Shown: positions 25,988 through 34,373 of the stretch, piece after piece
Position numbering within the stretch: the stretch's first letter is position 1
Layout: the number at the start of each line of letters is the position of its first letter
Position numbers and translations under genes: made by a program
NCBI RefSeq assembly: GCF_000225525.1
Contig: NZ_AGBF01000007.1
Location: 52,735-116,734 of the forward strand
From: Streptomyces zinciresistens K42
GTDB lineage: Bacteria > Actinomycetota > Actinomycetes > Streptomycetales > Streptomycetaceae
Direction of reading: 5' to 3'
DNA length: 64,000 nt
The notes under the pieces: generated by a model
Told to the model about the DNA's origin: nothing
The model's database searches: none
The model's input: the letters and a program-made list of their open reading frames with translations, nothing else

Positions 25988-26668
25988 GTGGCCCCACCGG
26001 CACGCCGCACGCATTCCGTCCCCGCGGTGCCACCGGCGGACCGAGGCGTCAGCCGCACACGGGGTCGTCTCCAGGTCAGGCGGCGGGCGGCGGGCCTGGT
26101 CGCGGCCGCCCTGCTGCTGACCGCGTGCGGGACGGGTACGACATCCGGCTCGTCGGACACCAAGAACGCAGACGCGACCGGCACCCGTCAGGCACTCACC
26201 CAGTACCCGCCCGGCAAACGGACCGCGGCCCCGATGCTCAGCGGAAAGACGATCACCAGCGGCCGACTGGACCTCGCCGATCTGCGCGGCAAGGTGATCG
26301 TGCTCAACGTGTGGGGTTCCTGGTGTGCCCCGTGCCGGGCCGAGGCACCCGACCTCAAGAAGGCGTCCGAGGAGACATATGACCTCGGCGTGCGGTTCGT
26401 CGGCATCAACACACGGGACAACGACGCGGCCGCGAAGGCCTTCGAGCGGAACTACGGCATCACGTACCCCAGCTTCCGCGACCCCGACGGCAAGCTCCTC
26501 CTGGGATTCGACGGACGCATCCCGCTGTCCGCGGTTCCCAGCTCCGTGATCATCGACCGTGACGGACGAATCGCCGCCCGCATCATCGGCCCGACGACCT
26601 ACACCACGCTGAGCGAGCTGGTGAAGGGCATCGCCGCGGAGAAGAACAGCGGAGGTGCGGCCAAGTGA
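25988..26668 (+). CDS. TlpA/ResA-like thioredoxin lipoprotein
   Basis: 226 residues from GTG 25988 with AAGGAGG 6 bases upstream. Lipoprotein signal (AAGLVAAALLLTACG), then a thioredoxin fold: LRGKVIVLNVWGSWCAPCRAEAPDLKKA, FVGINTRDNDAAAKAFERNYGITYPSFRDPDGKLL, with WCAPC active site and the cis-Pro loop AVPSSVIIDRDG. ResA-like proteins reduce apocytochrome c CXXCH cysteines outside the membrane. The next gene is ccdA, its electron donor, with a GTGA stop-start overlap. Confidence 0.9.
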   Translation: MAPPARRTHSVPAVPPADRGVSRTRGRLQVRRRAAGLVAAALLLTACGTGTTSGSSDTKNADATGTRQALTQYPPGKRTAAPMLSGKTITSGRLDLADLRGKVIVLNVWGSWCAPCRAEAPDLKKASEETYDLGVRFVGINTRDNDAAAKAFERNYGITYPSFRDPDGKLLLGFDGRIPLSAVPSSVIIDRDGRIAARIIGPTTYTTLSELVKGIAAEKNSGGAAK

Positions 26669-27438
26669 CACTCGCCGCCGGCGTCGGGGAGACGGTCCTG
26701 GCGGGCCCGCTGCTCCTCGCCCTCCTGCTGGCTCTCGCCGCGGGAGCCCTGTCCTTCTTCTCCCCCTGCTGTCTGCCCCTGGTTCCGGGTTACCTCTCGT
26801 ACGTCGCCGGCATGTCCGGCGCGGGTGCCACCGATGCGGCGAGGCGAACCGCCCGGTGGCGCGTCCTGGTCGGCTGCCTGCTCTTCGTCGTCGGTTTCGC
26901 CGCCGTCTTCACCAGCTACGGCGCGCTGTTCGGCGGAGCGGGCGCCGTACTGCTGGTGCACCAGCGCACGCTCGGCATCGTGCTGGGCTCGCTCACCATC
27001 GTGCTGGGCCTGGTCTTCGCCGGGCTCCTCGACAAGCTGCCGCCGGCCGGATTCAGCTGGCGCCCCTCTTTCCGGCCCGGCGCGGGCCTCGCGGGCGCGC
27101 CGGTGCTCGGAGCCCTCTTCGCGATCGGCTGGACACCGTGCATCGGCCCCACGCTCGCGGCCGTCCTGTCCCTGGCGGCGGACAGCGCGAGCGCCGGGCG
27201 CGGGGCCGTCCTCTCGTTCACGTACAGCCTCGGCCTCGGCATTCCCTTCCTGCTCGCGGCGGCGTCGTTCGACGGCGCGATGCGGCGCTTCACGTGGGCG
27301 CGGCGGCACGCGCGGGCCGTGATGCGCTTCGGCGGAGTGCTGCTGGTGGCGGTGGGAGTCATGCAGGTGACCGGCTGGTGGGGGCAGCTCATCGCCCAGC
27401 TCCAGACACTCATCACCAGCTTCCAGCTCCCGCTGTGA
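26665..27438 (+). CDS. ccdA: CcdA-type thiol-disulfide membrane transporter
   Basis: 257 residues from a GTG overlapping the tlpA stop. Six hydrophobic segments; the electron-carrying cysteines lie in LSFFSPCCLPLVPGYLSY and AIGWTPCIGPTLAAV. CcdA passes reducing power from cytoplasmic thioredoxin to ResA/TlpA. With ResB and CcsB this completes a system II cytochrome c maturation set within the window. Confidence 0.92.
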   Translation: MTLAAGVGETVLAGPLLLALLLALAAGALSFFSPCCLPLVPGYLSYVAGMSGAGATDAARRTARWRVLVGCLLFVVGFAAVFTSYGALFGGAGAVLLVHQRTLGIVLGSLTIVLGLVFAGLLDKLPPAGFSWRPSFRPGAGLAGAPVLGALFAIGWTPCIGPTLAAVLSLAADSASAGRGAVLSFTYSLGLGIPFLLAAASFDGAMRRFTWARRHARAVMRFGGVLLVAVGVMQVTGWWGQLIAQLQTLITSFQLPL

Positions 27439-27668
27439 CCCGCCCGCCGCTTTGGAGAACAGGCCAGTTCTCCGCCCGGAGAAGACGCCGAGCTTGACCG
27501 GCATGGGCGACTCCTGCTCATCGTCCCGTCCCGGCAGCGCCAGAAGCGGCCCCGCCAAGTCGGCGGACCGCCATCGCCCGCATCGCCGCAGACCAGGGCA
27601 AGCGGCGTCTCTCAGGCGTCGGATTCGCCGCCGCCCAGCGAAGACGGCGAGGAGGCCGACGCCTGGGG

Positions 27669-28955
27669 TCACACCCCCGGCGCCTCGTCGCGGAGCGTCG
27701 AGGCCGGCAGCGGTTCCGCCGGCTGCGGAGCCTCCCGTTGCAGCAACCGCATCATCCTCCGCGCCAGGAGGGGGTCCACCGGCAGCGCGTGCGCCGCGAA
27801 CCAGCGGGCCGCTTCAGGCGCCGGCGACGGCTCCACGAACTCCGGTCCGGCGAAGTCGTCCAGGGGCGGGTCGTACACATACCCGCTCACCACACCGCAC
27901 CGCTCCAGACGCGCCACCAGCCCGTCCCGGTCGCGCACCATCAGGGGTACGCGGAACAGCGGCGGCACATGGCGGTCCTCAACCCCCTCCGCGACCGCGC
28001 CCCGCACACCCGCGGCGGCCCACACCGTGCCGCCCAGCAGCCTCGTCCCCGCACGGCGCCGGGACAGGTCCGCGTCAAGGCCGCTCATCCGCCGCCGCAG
28101 CGCGTGCCGCAGAAGGCGTCCGTGCTCCCTGCGGTATCCGTGCAGATCGACTCGAACCCAGCGATCGAAGGCCATCAGGTCCGGTCTGCGGCCCGCCGCC
28201 TCCCGCAGGTGCCGTTCGTGCAGCTCCATACGGAAGTGCTCACGTTCCAACAGCCCCAGGGCGCACATGGTCCGCCACACGGGCCGGACCAGATGGAGCC
28301 GCTGTACCGCGGAGCGCGCGACAGGACGCAGGGCGGCCGCCAGGTCCTGACGCAGCTGTCGCGGCGCCAGAAGCTCATCGCGCAGGTCCTCCAGCGCCTT
28401 GCGGTCCCCTGGATCCTCCGGCGCCAGGAATCCGCCACCGGTCGCCCCCGCATGCTTGCCCAGGCTGAAGGCCGCGGCCGTTCCGAAGGTGCCGATCGGG
28501 CGGTCGCCCACCGTGGTGCCGATCGCATGTGCCGCGTCCTCCAGGAGAGGGATGCCCATGCGGTCGCACCGCGTGCGCAGCCCGCCGGCGTCGTCCGGCA
28601 TCCCGTAGAGGTTGGTCGTCAGGACGGCGTCAACGCTGCGCCAGGTCGATTCCGGCACCGCGCGGACGTCGATGTTCCCGTCCCGGGGGGACACAGGCGC
28701 CAGTACGGGGCGCAGCCCCGCCGCCAGCACGACGAACAGCATCACGTCGTCGTTGACCGGCGACATCAGCACGCTTCCACCGAGAGCGCACCAGCGGCGC
28801 AGTGCCAGGTACACAGCCAGTCGGCACGACGGGACGTACACACATGCCCGGCCGAGCCGCTCGCGCATCAGATCCTCGAGGGCGCCGCCGGCCGAGAGCG
28901 ACGGACGTGGTGGCTCTCCCGACCGCACAGCTCCCCCTTTGCTTCGGTATGGCAT
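27669..28955 (-). CDS. DegT/DnrJ/EryC1-like PLP aminotransferase
   Basis: About 428 residues; GGAGG 8 bases before ATG 28955. PLP-fold features: LLEDAAHAIGTTVGDRPIGTFGTAAAFSLGKHAGATGGGF, where the Lys of SLGKHAG is the expected PLP lysine, and DAVLTTNLYGMPDDAGG. The family transfers amino groups to nucleotide-sugar ketones or related carbonyls. No sugar dehydratase or epimerase is nearby, so its substrate is unclear. A perfect class-1 operator lies 96 bp upstream. Together with the formyltransferase it could make an N-formylamino compound, which is speculation. Confidence 0.75.
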   Translation of the reverse strand: MPYRSKGGAVRSGEPPRPSLSAGGALEDLMRERLGRACVYVPSCRLAVYLALRRWCALGGSVLMSPVNDDVMLFVVLAAGLRPVLAPVSPRDGNIDVRAVPESTWRSVDAVLTTNLYGMPDDAGGLRTRCDRMGIPLLEDAAHAIGTTVGDRPIGTFGTAAAFSLGKHAGATGGGFLAPEDPGDRKALEDLRDELLAPRQLRQDLAAALRPVARSAVQRLHLVRPVWRTMCALGLLEREHFRMELHERHLREAAGRRPDLMAFDRWVRVDLHGYRREHGRLLRHALRRRMSGLDADLSRRRAGTRLLGGTVWAAAGVRGAVAEGVEDRHVPPLFRVPLMVRDRDGLVARLERCGVVSGYVYDPPLDDFAGPEFVEPSPAPEAARWFAAHALPVDPLLARRMMRLLQREAPQPAEPLPASTLRDEAPGV

Positions 28956-29050
28956 CCCGAGACCTCCGGGGGCCCGGAGAGGTGCGCGATGACCGGCTCC
29001 CAACCGGTGATCCCTGCGCGAGGCCTCGATGGTGGGATGTGAACGAGAAC

Positions 29051-29065
29051 ACTAATTACGTTAGT
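29051..29065. promoter_or_regulatory. Class-1 operator, 10/10, before the aminotransferase
   Basis: ACTAATTACGTTAGT, a perfect match, 96 bp before the aminotransferase start on the reverse strand. To its right lies a 150-bp stretch where a 52-codon His/Arg/Pro-rich frame (29080-29238) is possible but unconvincing. Confidence 0.62.
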
Positions 29066-29233
29066 AAGTGAGGGCAAGGATGCCACGCCCGACCCGCACG
29101 CGAAGGCCCCACCACCGACATCGCCGACCGAACCACAATCGGCCACACCCGCCCCCACCCCGGAACGCGACAGCGAGCAAGTCGTCACCTTCCGCACGCG
29201 GCCGCACGCGACTGGCGCCGACTTCCCGCATTA

Positions 29234-29248
29234 TCTAAACTTCTTAGT
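29234..29248. promoter_or_regulatory. Class-1 operator before the small membrane protein genes
   Basis: TCTAAACTTCTTAGT, 9 of 10 matches, 53 bp before the ATG at 29301. Confidence 0.6.
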
Positions 29249-29300
29249 AGATTGCAGTGGGCTCGTCGAGCGACCCACAACCCACCGGGAGGAGACACTC

Positions 29301-29513
29301 ATGCCTCAGTTTCTGTATCCGCTGCTCCTCCTGGCCTGCCCGATCGGCATGGGCCTGATGATGTGGCTCATGATGCGAGGAGGCTCGCATCCCTCGCGGC
29401 GGAACGAATCGGCATCGACCCCGACCGAGCTGGACGAGCTCCGCAAGGAAATCGCCGAGCTGCGCTCCGCACAGGCCACCCGGAAAGACACGCACGAAAC
29501 CCTCCAGAACTGA
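29301..29513 (+). CDS. Small membrane protein, unknown function
   Basis: 70 residues; GGGAGGAG before the ATG. A single Met-rich hydrophobic segment (LYPLLLLACPIGMGLMMWLMMRGG), then an acidic helical tail (TELDELRKEIAELRSAQ) likely to form a coiled coil. This shape matches small copper-island membrane proteins, but I cannot name the family. First gene after a class-1 operator. Confidence 0.65.
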   Translation: MPQFLYPLLLLACPIGMGLMMWLMMRGGSHPSRRNESASTPTELDELRKEIAELRSAQATRKDTHETLQN

Positions 29514-29524
29514 TCTTCAGCCCC

Positions 29525-29782
29525 ATGGCCGCGCCGGCGATTCTGATCGGCGGCCTGCTCCTGGTCGCGATCTTCTACGACATCTGCCGACTGATCGGCA
29601 CTTACCAGAGTCGGCGCCCTCCCCTCGCCCGCCTCAGGGGGAGACGCTCGGCGCTTGAGGCCGAGGAGCGGTGGTGCACAGGCCTGCTCCTGCACGGACA
29701 CATCGACGCGAGCTCCTACCGGCGACGCATGAGCGGCCTTGCCCACGGTCAGCGCGTCGTCGACCCTCGGCCGCGCCCCTGA
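29525..29782 (+). CDS. Small membrane protein with SHOCT-like tail
   Basis: 85 residues, starting 9 bases after the previous stop. One membrane helix (AILIGGLLLVAIFYDICRLIG), a basic loop, then EERWCTGLLLHGHIDASSYRRRMSGLA, similar to the short C-terminal SHOCT motif (L-x-x-G-x-I-x-x-x-x-Y/F-x-x-x-x-x-L). Probably co-transcribed with the gene before it. Confidence 0.55.
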   Translation: MAAPAILIGGLLLVAIFYDICRLIGTYQSRRPPLARLRGRRSALEAEERWCTGLLLHGHIDASSYRRRMSGLAHGQRVVDPRPRP

Positions 29783-29799
29783 TCGACTCCTTCATTGCT

Positions 29800-29814
29800 A
29801 CTAATCCAATTAGT
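29800..29814. promoter_or_regulatory. Class-1 operator, 10/10
   Basis: ACTAATCCAATTAGT, a perfect inverted repeat, 99 bp before the gene at 29913. Confidence 0.62.
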
Positions 29815-29912
29815 GATTTAGCATGGCCGTCCGCCGCCGGCCGGCGGCCATCACGAGGCGCTCCCCGTTCGCCGGGCCCTCCGGTCGGCGGCCCGATCCC
29901 GAGGAGCAGCCC

Positions 29913-30368
29913 ATGCGCACCTGGCCCGCCCGCAGATGGGTCGTGGCAGTCGCGGTCACAGTGATCGCCGCACTCGTCATCGGCGTGCCGACGGGCGTGG
30001 TGCCGACCCCCTTCTACACGCGGATGACTCCGGTGTTGTGGTGGAACTACCCGGTGTGGCTGGTCAGTTCCGTGCTGGAGGGGCTCCTGGTGGCCACGTA
30101 CGTCCGTATCGGCCCGGCCGACGTCCCCGCGGCCGGGCCGCCCGAGCGTCCCCGTACCGTTCGCGCCCTCGGTGCGGGACTGCTGTCGGCGTTCGCGGTC
30201 GGCTGCCCGATCTGCAACAAACTCGTGGTGCTGGCCATCGGTGTCAGCGGCGCCCTGACGTTCTTCGCGCCGGTGCAGCCGGTGCTCGCCGTGGCTTCGG
30301 TTGCCCTGCTCGTCCATGCGCTGGTCCGGCGGCTGCGCACCGCGAACGTCTGCGCAGTGCCTTCGTGA
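29913..30368 (+). CDS. Four-helix membrane protein with CPICN motif
   Basis: 151 residues; GAGGAGC before ATG 29913. Four hydrophobic segments; the third contains AFAVGCPICNKLVVLAIGVSGALTFF. A CPxC pair within a membrane helix, next to lipoprotein and thiol-redox genes, suggests metal or thiol chemistry. I do not recognise a named family. Its stop overlaps the lnt start (GTGA), so the two are translationally coupled. Confidence 0.65.
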   Translation: MRTWPARRWVVAVAVTVIAALVIGVPTGVVPTPFYTRMTPVLWWNYPVWLVSSVLEGLLVATYVRIGPADVPAAGPPERPRTVRALGAGLLSAFAVGCPICNKLVVLAIGVSGALTFFAPVQPVLAVASVALLVHALVRRLRTANVCAVPS

Positions 30369-31960
30369 GGGCCGCTTCACCGCGCGTGGCCCGCCCCGGT
30401 GCGGCCACGCTCCGGTCCTGGGCGGCGGCCTCCTCCGGTGGGCTGCTTCTCTACGCCTCGTTCCCGCCGGTCGGGTGGTGGTTCCTGGCCCCGCTCGGTC
30501 CGGCTCTGCTGATCCTGGCGGTGCGCGGACGGCGCGCCCGGTCCGCCTTCGCCGCTGGCGGGATCTTCGGCATCGCCTTCCTCGCCCCGCTGATCGTCTG
30601 GCTGGCGAACCTCGGTCTGGTCCCGTGGCTCACCCTCACGGCCATCCAGGCCATAGTCTTCGCACTCGCCGCGATGCCGCTGCCCCGCTTGATCGCGCTG
30701 CCGGGCTGGCCGCTGTACACCGCCGCGTGGTGGGTGGCCCTGGAGGCGGTACGCGGCCGGGCTCCGCTCGGCGGCTTCCCCTGGGGACGGCTGGCCTTCG
30801 GGCAGGCGGATGCCCCCTATGCCGACTGGGCCGCTGTCGGCGGCGGCCCAGCCCTCTCCTTCGCCGTCGCGTTCCTGGGATCGCTCCTGGTGTACGGCCT
30901 GACGGAGTGGCGCGGCGGCCGCCGGCACATCAGCGCGGCCGTATGCCTCGGCATGGCCACCCTGATCGCGACACCGCTCGCCCTCCCTGCCCCGGGGACA
31001 TCCGGGCCGAGCGCCGTGGTCGCCGTCGTCCAGGGCAACGTCGAACGCGAGCGCACGCTTCAGGAGCAGGCCCGGGTGCGCAACGTCGCACAGAACCACG
31101 CCCGCGAGACCAAGGCCCTGGCCGACGCCGTACGCCGCGGCGAGGTCCCGCGGCCGGATGTCGTCCTGTGGCCGGAGAACTCCCTCGACGGCGACCCGGG
31201 ACGCGATCCGGAGCTCGGCTCCCTCGTCGCCGACTCGGTCCGCGAACTGGACAGCCCCCTCCTCATCGGCGCCATGCTGGAAGCCCCCCGCGCCCGGGCC
31301 TACAACGCCGGTCAGCTGTGGCTGCCCGGCCAGGGCCCGGTCTCCTGGTACGCCAAGCGCCAGCTCGTCCCCTTCGGCGAGTACATCCCGGCCCGCTCGC
31401 TCCTCGGCGGCCTCGGCGCGCTCCAGCTCATCCCCCGCGACCTCCTGCCCGGTACTTCCACGGCCCCGCTGGCGGCCGGGCGGGTACTGCTCGGTGACGT
31501 GATCTGCTACGAGATCGCGTACGACGACCGGGTCCGCGACACCGTACGGGCGGGCGCCAACCTCCTCGTCGTCCAGACGAACAACGCGACGTACGAGCGC
31601 GGTCTCCAGGCCGGGCAGTCCGAGCAGCAGCTGGCGATGGCCCGCATCCGCGCGATCGAGTACGGACGGGCGGTCGCCCTCGCCTCGACGAGCGGGGTGA
31701 GCGCCGTCGTCGGGCCGGACGGACAGGTCATGGACCGGCTGGGGACCTGGCGTGGCGGCCACCTGGTGGAGCGGGTGCCGCTCGCTTCGGGGCTCACCCT
31801 CTCCGAGTGGCTCGGTGTGTGGCCCGAGGTGCTGCTGGGGGCGCCCGTTCTCGTCGGTCTGGCGCTCTCGCTGCGTCGCTCGCGGCGCGCCGCAGCCGCA
31901 GCTCAGGCGCCTGCTTCCAGGCCCGAGCATGACCAACCGTTTACTAAGCTACTTAGCTGA
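30365..31960 (+). CDS. lnt: Apolipoprotein N-acyltransferase (Lnt)
   Basis: 531 residues from an overlapping GTG. Several N-terminal membrane segments, then the nitrilase-like catalytic domain: Glu in PDVVLWPENSL, Lys in YAKRQLVPFGEYIP, Cys in GDVICYEIAYDD, the Glu-Lys-Cys triad of Lnt. Lnt adds the third acyl chain to the N-terminal cysteine of lipoproteins in the membrane. An accessory copy in a copper-responsive cluster suggests altered lipoprotein acylation under metal stress. It ends inside a class-1 operator. Confidence 0.88.
   Translation: MRAASPRVARPGAATLRSWAAASSGGLLLYASFPPVGWWFLAPLGPALLILAVRGRRARSAFAAGGIFGIAFLAPLIVWLANLGLVPWLTLTAIQAIVFALAAMPLPRLIALPGWPLYTAAWWVALEAVRGRAPLGGFPWGRLAFGQADAPYADWAAVGGGPALSFAVAFLGSLLVYGLTEWRGGRRHISAAVCLGMATLIATPLALPAPGTSGPSAVVAVVQGNVERERTLQEQARVRNVAQNHARETKALADAVRRGEVPRPDVVLWPENSLDGDPGRDPELGSLVADSVRELDSPLLIGAMLEAPRARAYNAGQLWLPGQGPVSWYAKRQLVPFGEYIPARSLLGGLGALQLIPRDLLPGTSTAPLAAGRVLLGDVICYEIAYDDRVRDTVRAGANLLVVQTNNATYERGLQAGQSEQQLAMARIRAIEYGRAVALASTSGVSAVVGPDGQVMDRLGTWRGGHLVERVPLASGLTLSEWLGVWPEVLLGAPVLVGLALSLRRSRRAAAAAQAPASRPEHDQPFTKLLS
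31943..31957. promoter_or_regulatory. Class-1 operator before lgt
   Basis: ACTAAGCTACTTAGC, 9 of 10 matches. It covers the -35 region relative to TATAGT (31967-31972), which sits 7 bases before the lgt ATG. This placement fits repression of a leaderless promoter. Confidence 0.62.
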
Positions 31961-31966
31961 ATCTCT

Positions 31967-31972
31967 TATAGT
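31967..31972 (+). promoter_or_regulatory. Candidate -10 element of a leaderless lgt transcript
   Basis: TATAGT ends 6 bases before the lgt ATG (31979), so transcription would begin at or next to the start codon. The class-1 operator lies where a -35 element would be. Confidence 0.45.
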
Positions 31973-31978
31973 GCAGGT

Positions 31979-32842
31979 ATGGAACTCGCCGCACTGCCCA
32001 GCCCGTCGACCGGAGTCCTGTACCTGGGCCCGGTCCCGCTCAGGGCGTACGCCTTCTGCATCATCCTGGGCGCCTTCGTCGCCGTCTGGCTCGGCACGCG
32101 CCGCTGGGTGGCGCGCGGCGGCAAGAAGGAGACGATCGCGGACATCGCCATCTGGGCGGTGCCCTTCGGGCTCGTCGGTGGCCGCCTGTACCACGTGATC
32201 ACCAGCCCGGACGCGTACTTCGGGGAGGGCGGCGAGCCCATCAAGGCCCTGTACATCTGGGAGGGCGGCCTCGGTATCTGGGGCGCCATCGCGCTGGGCG
32301 GCCTGGGCGCGTGGATCGGGTGCCGCCGGCACGGGGTTCCGTTCCCCGCGTACGCGGACGCGGTCGCGCCCGGCATCGCGCTCGCGCAGGCGATCGGGCG
32401 TTGGGGCAACTGGTTCAACCAGGAGCTCTTCGGCCGCCCCACCTCCCTCCCCTGGGGCCTGGAGATCTCTCCCGACAAGCGGCCCGAAGGCTACGAGAAC
32501 GTGGCGACGTTCCACCCCACCTTCCTCTACGAGTCGCTGTGGGACGTGGGCGTCGCGGTGCTGGTCATCTGGGCCGGAGCGCGCTTCGCCCTCGGTCACG
32601 GGCGGACCTTCGCGCTCTACGTGGCCGCCTACACCGCGGGCCGGTTCTGGATCGAGTACCTGCGGATCGACGAGGCGCACCAGTTCCTGGGCCTGCGGCT
32701 GAACAACTGGACCTCGATCGTGGTGTTCGCCGGCGCCGTCACCTACCTGGTGATCTCGGCCCGTCGGCGCCCCGGCATGGAGGACATCGCGCAGAACGAC
32801 ACCGGGGCGGACGCCCCCGCGGCAGAGAAGGCGAGCGCATGA
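31979..32842 (+). CDS. lgt: Prolipoprotein diacylglyceryl transferase (Lgt)
   Basis: 287 residues. Seven membrane segments and the Lgt signature GRWGNWFNQELFGRPTSLPWGL; also LVGGRLYHVITSP, YIWEGGLGIWGA and FHPTFLYESLWD. Lgt transfers diacylglycerol to the lipobox cysteine, the first lipoprotein step. Streptomyces have chromosomal lgt genes, so this is probably an accessory copy. Many products of this window are lipoproteins (oxidase, cupredoxin, TlpA, L,D-transpeptidase). Confidence 0.92.
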   Translation: MELAALPSPSTGVLYLGPVPLRAYAFCIILGAFVAVWLGTRRWVARGGKKETIADIAIWAVPFGLVGGRLYHVITSPDAYFGEGGEPIKALYIWEGGLGIWGAIALGGLGAWIGCRRHGVPFPAYADAVAPGIALAQAIGRWGNWFNQELFGRPTSLPWGLEISPDKRPEGYENVATFHPTFLYESLWDVGVAVLVIWAGARFALGHGRTFALYVAAYTAGRFWIEYLRIDEAHQFLGLRLNNWTSIVVFAGAVTYLVISARRRPGMEDIAQNDTGADAPAAEKASA

Positions 32843-33090
32843 GCGGCAGCAACAGCATCAAGCACAGCAAGCTCAAGATCGGGAAGGTGCACACCCGGTC
32901 CGTGCCCAACAGGATCTTCGGATGGTCCCTGTTCGGGCTGAGCCTGGTGGTCATCGTGGTGAACTGGATAGAGGAGTTCAGCGAGTTGGAAGTGCTCCCC
33001 GGCGGCCACTCCTTCTTCTACCTGGGGGGCGGCATTGTCGCGGCCGCCATCGGACTCTGGAGGGCGGGCGTCATGGACGCCAAGTCGTAG
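32839..33090 (+). CDS. Small two-helix membrane protein
   Basis: 83 residues from an ATG overlapping the lgt stop (ATGA). A basic N-terminus, then two hydrophobic segments (FGWSLFGLSLVVIVVNWIEEF and FFYLGGGIVAAAIGLWRAGVM). Translationally coupled to lgt; function unknown. Confidence 0.65.
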   Translation: MSGSNSIKHSKLKIGKVHTRSVPNRIFGWSLFGLSLVVIVVNWIEEFSELEVLPGGHSFFYLGGGIVAAAIGLWRAGVMDAKS

Positions 33091-33256
33091 CCGGAGCAGA
33101 CCTTGCCCACACCCCGAACAGCGTGGCTCTCTTGTGTGTGGCGACCCCGTGGCCAGGGCCGCTCGCCTGCCGCCTGGGGGATGGGCGACTGGCCCCAGCG
33201 TCCACACAACGGCCCTCTCGTCGGACCGCCGACGGACGACCGAGGTCACATCCGCG

Positions 33257-33570
33257 TCAACCGGCGCAGGGCGAGGGCGAGTTCGCCGAGCCTCGCGTCG
33301 CGGGGTCTTCCGGGTCCGAACGGGCTGCGGTCAGCAGGCAGTTCCTGGCGTGGTCGTCGAGCAGGCCCAGGGCGACCTCCTGAAGCGCCCGGGTGACGGC
33401 GCCGATCTGGGTGAGGACGTCGATGCAGTACCGGTCCTCGTCGACCATGCGCGCCACCCCGCGCACCTGGCCCTCGATCTTGTGCAGCCGGGACAGGTGA
33501 TCGGCCTTCTGGCTGTGGTGCCCCGTTCGGACACCCGCGGGCGGAGACCGCGACCGGAGGCTGTAGTCAT
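33257..33570 (-). pseudogene. Second CsoR-family regulator gene, one frameshift
   Basis: The likely ATG at 33570 opens MTTASGRGLRPRVSERG; the CsoR body HHSQKADHLSRLHKIEGQVRGVARMVDEDRYCIDVLTQIGAVTRALQEVALGLLDDHARNC is in another frame that has no start. They join if one base is restored in the CCCC run at 33521-33524. The Cys-His-Cys metal ligands are intact. It lies last in the reverse-strand mercury operon. Either a sequencing error or a recently broken gene. Confidence 0.6.
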
Positions 33571-33884
33571 CGCCGTGCGCCGCCTCTCCGTCTCTCCGCG
33601 TGACCTGCGCTGTCGGTGGTGGGCGAGCCAGGCGGCGGCGATCAGGGCGGTTCCTGCCGCGAGGAACAGCCATGCCCTGGGGGTGCCCGCGGTGGTGCCG
33701 GTGGCGGCCGTGCCCCGCCTGCGGCGATCAGCGCGCCGCCGCAGCACAGACCGATCAGGGACAGCCCGGTCCCGAGCAACGTGACCACTGTGCCCAGCGC
33801 GGCAAGGGCGGCCGTGAGCGGTCGGCCCGCGATCCGGTGGGCCAGGCCGCCCGTCTGGTTGGAGTTGGCGGGCGCGGCGCTCAT
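33571..33884 (-). pseudogene. Mercury-operon small membrane protein with CC motif, one frameshift
   Basis: ATG 33884 (AGGAAG upstream) overlaps the previous stop (ATGA). The protein has a membrane segment ending GTGLSLIGLCCGGALIAAG, with a vicinal Cys pair like those in mercury transporters. The frame then closes early at 33642, but the alternative frame supplies a second membrane segment (PRAWLFLAAGTALIAAAWLAHH); joining needs one base at CCCC 33713-33716. The right-hand boundary with the csoR-like gene is unclear. Probable role: Hg(II) uptake for MerA. Confidence 0.5.
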
Positions 33885-34344
33885 CGGACGCTTCCTGGTG
33901 CGGTTCTGCGAGGGCGGGTCAGCAGCAGGGGCCGTCGGATTCCCGTTGCTGGTCGGAAGGGCGGCAGCCGGGACGGGCTGCGGCACGTCGTCGTGCGCGT
34001 GGACGGTGCGCTGTTCCGAGAGCGAAGGCGGTGGCGGAGCACACGTGCGGTCACGGCGAGACCAATGATCGCTGCGGACACGGCAACGAGGATGGTATGG
34101 GCCTGGATCCAGGTGGAGACCGTGGCGGAAAAGCGGGCCAGGCCCCCCGAACTGGTGGCAGTGCCGTTGGTGGCTGTCGGGTACCAGTACCAGGCCAGGT
34201 GGGCGCCGGTGGCGACGAGGACGGCGGCGGTGACGCGGGGGCCGTAGCGGGCGATCATCAGCAGGGCGACGCCGAGCCCGGCGGTGGCCGTGCCGGCGCC
34301 GGAGGCCTCCCTGCTGCGGCCGGGGGCCGGTGGGTCGCAGGCAT
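33881..34344 (-). pseudogene. Mercury-operon membrane protein, one frameshift near the start
   Basis: AAGGAG precedes ATG 34344, but that frame (MPATHRPPAAAG...) ends within 28 codons. The neighbouring frame continues as GAGTATAGLGVALLMIARYGPRVTAAVLVATGAHLAWYWYPT ... WIQAHTILVAVSAAIIGLAVTARVLRH, three membrane segments. One added base in the CCC run near 34309 joins them. It sits between the ArsR-type merR and the CC-motif gene, where Streptomyces mer operons carry transport genes. Confidence 0.5.
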
Positions 34345-34373
34345 GGGCGGGGTGCTCCTTGCGGGTCTCAGCC

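Noticed and set aside
29080..29238. 52-codon His/Arg/Pro-rich peptide after a class-1 operator
   Set aside because: GAGGG is near the ATG, but another frame of the same DNA looks more protein-like and neither has a recognisable domain.
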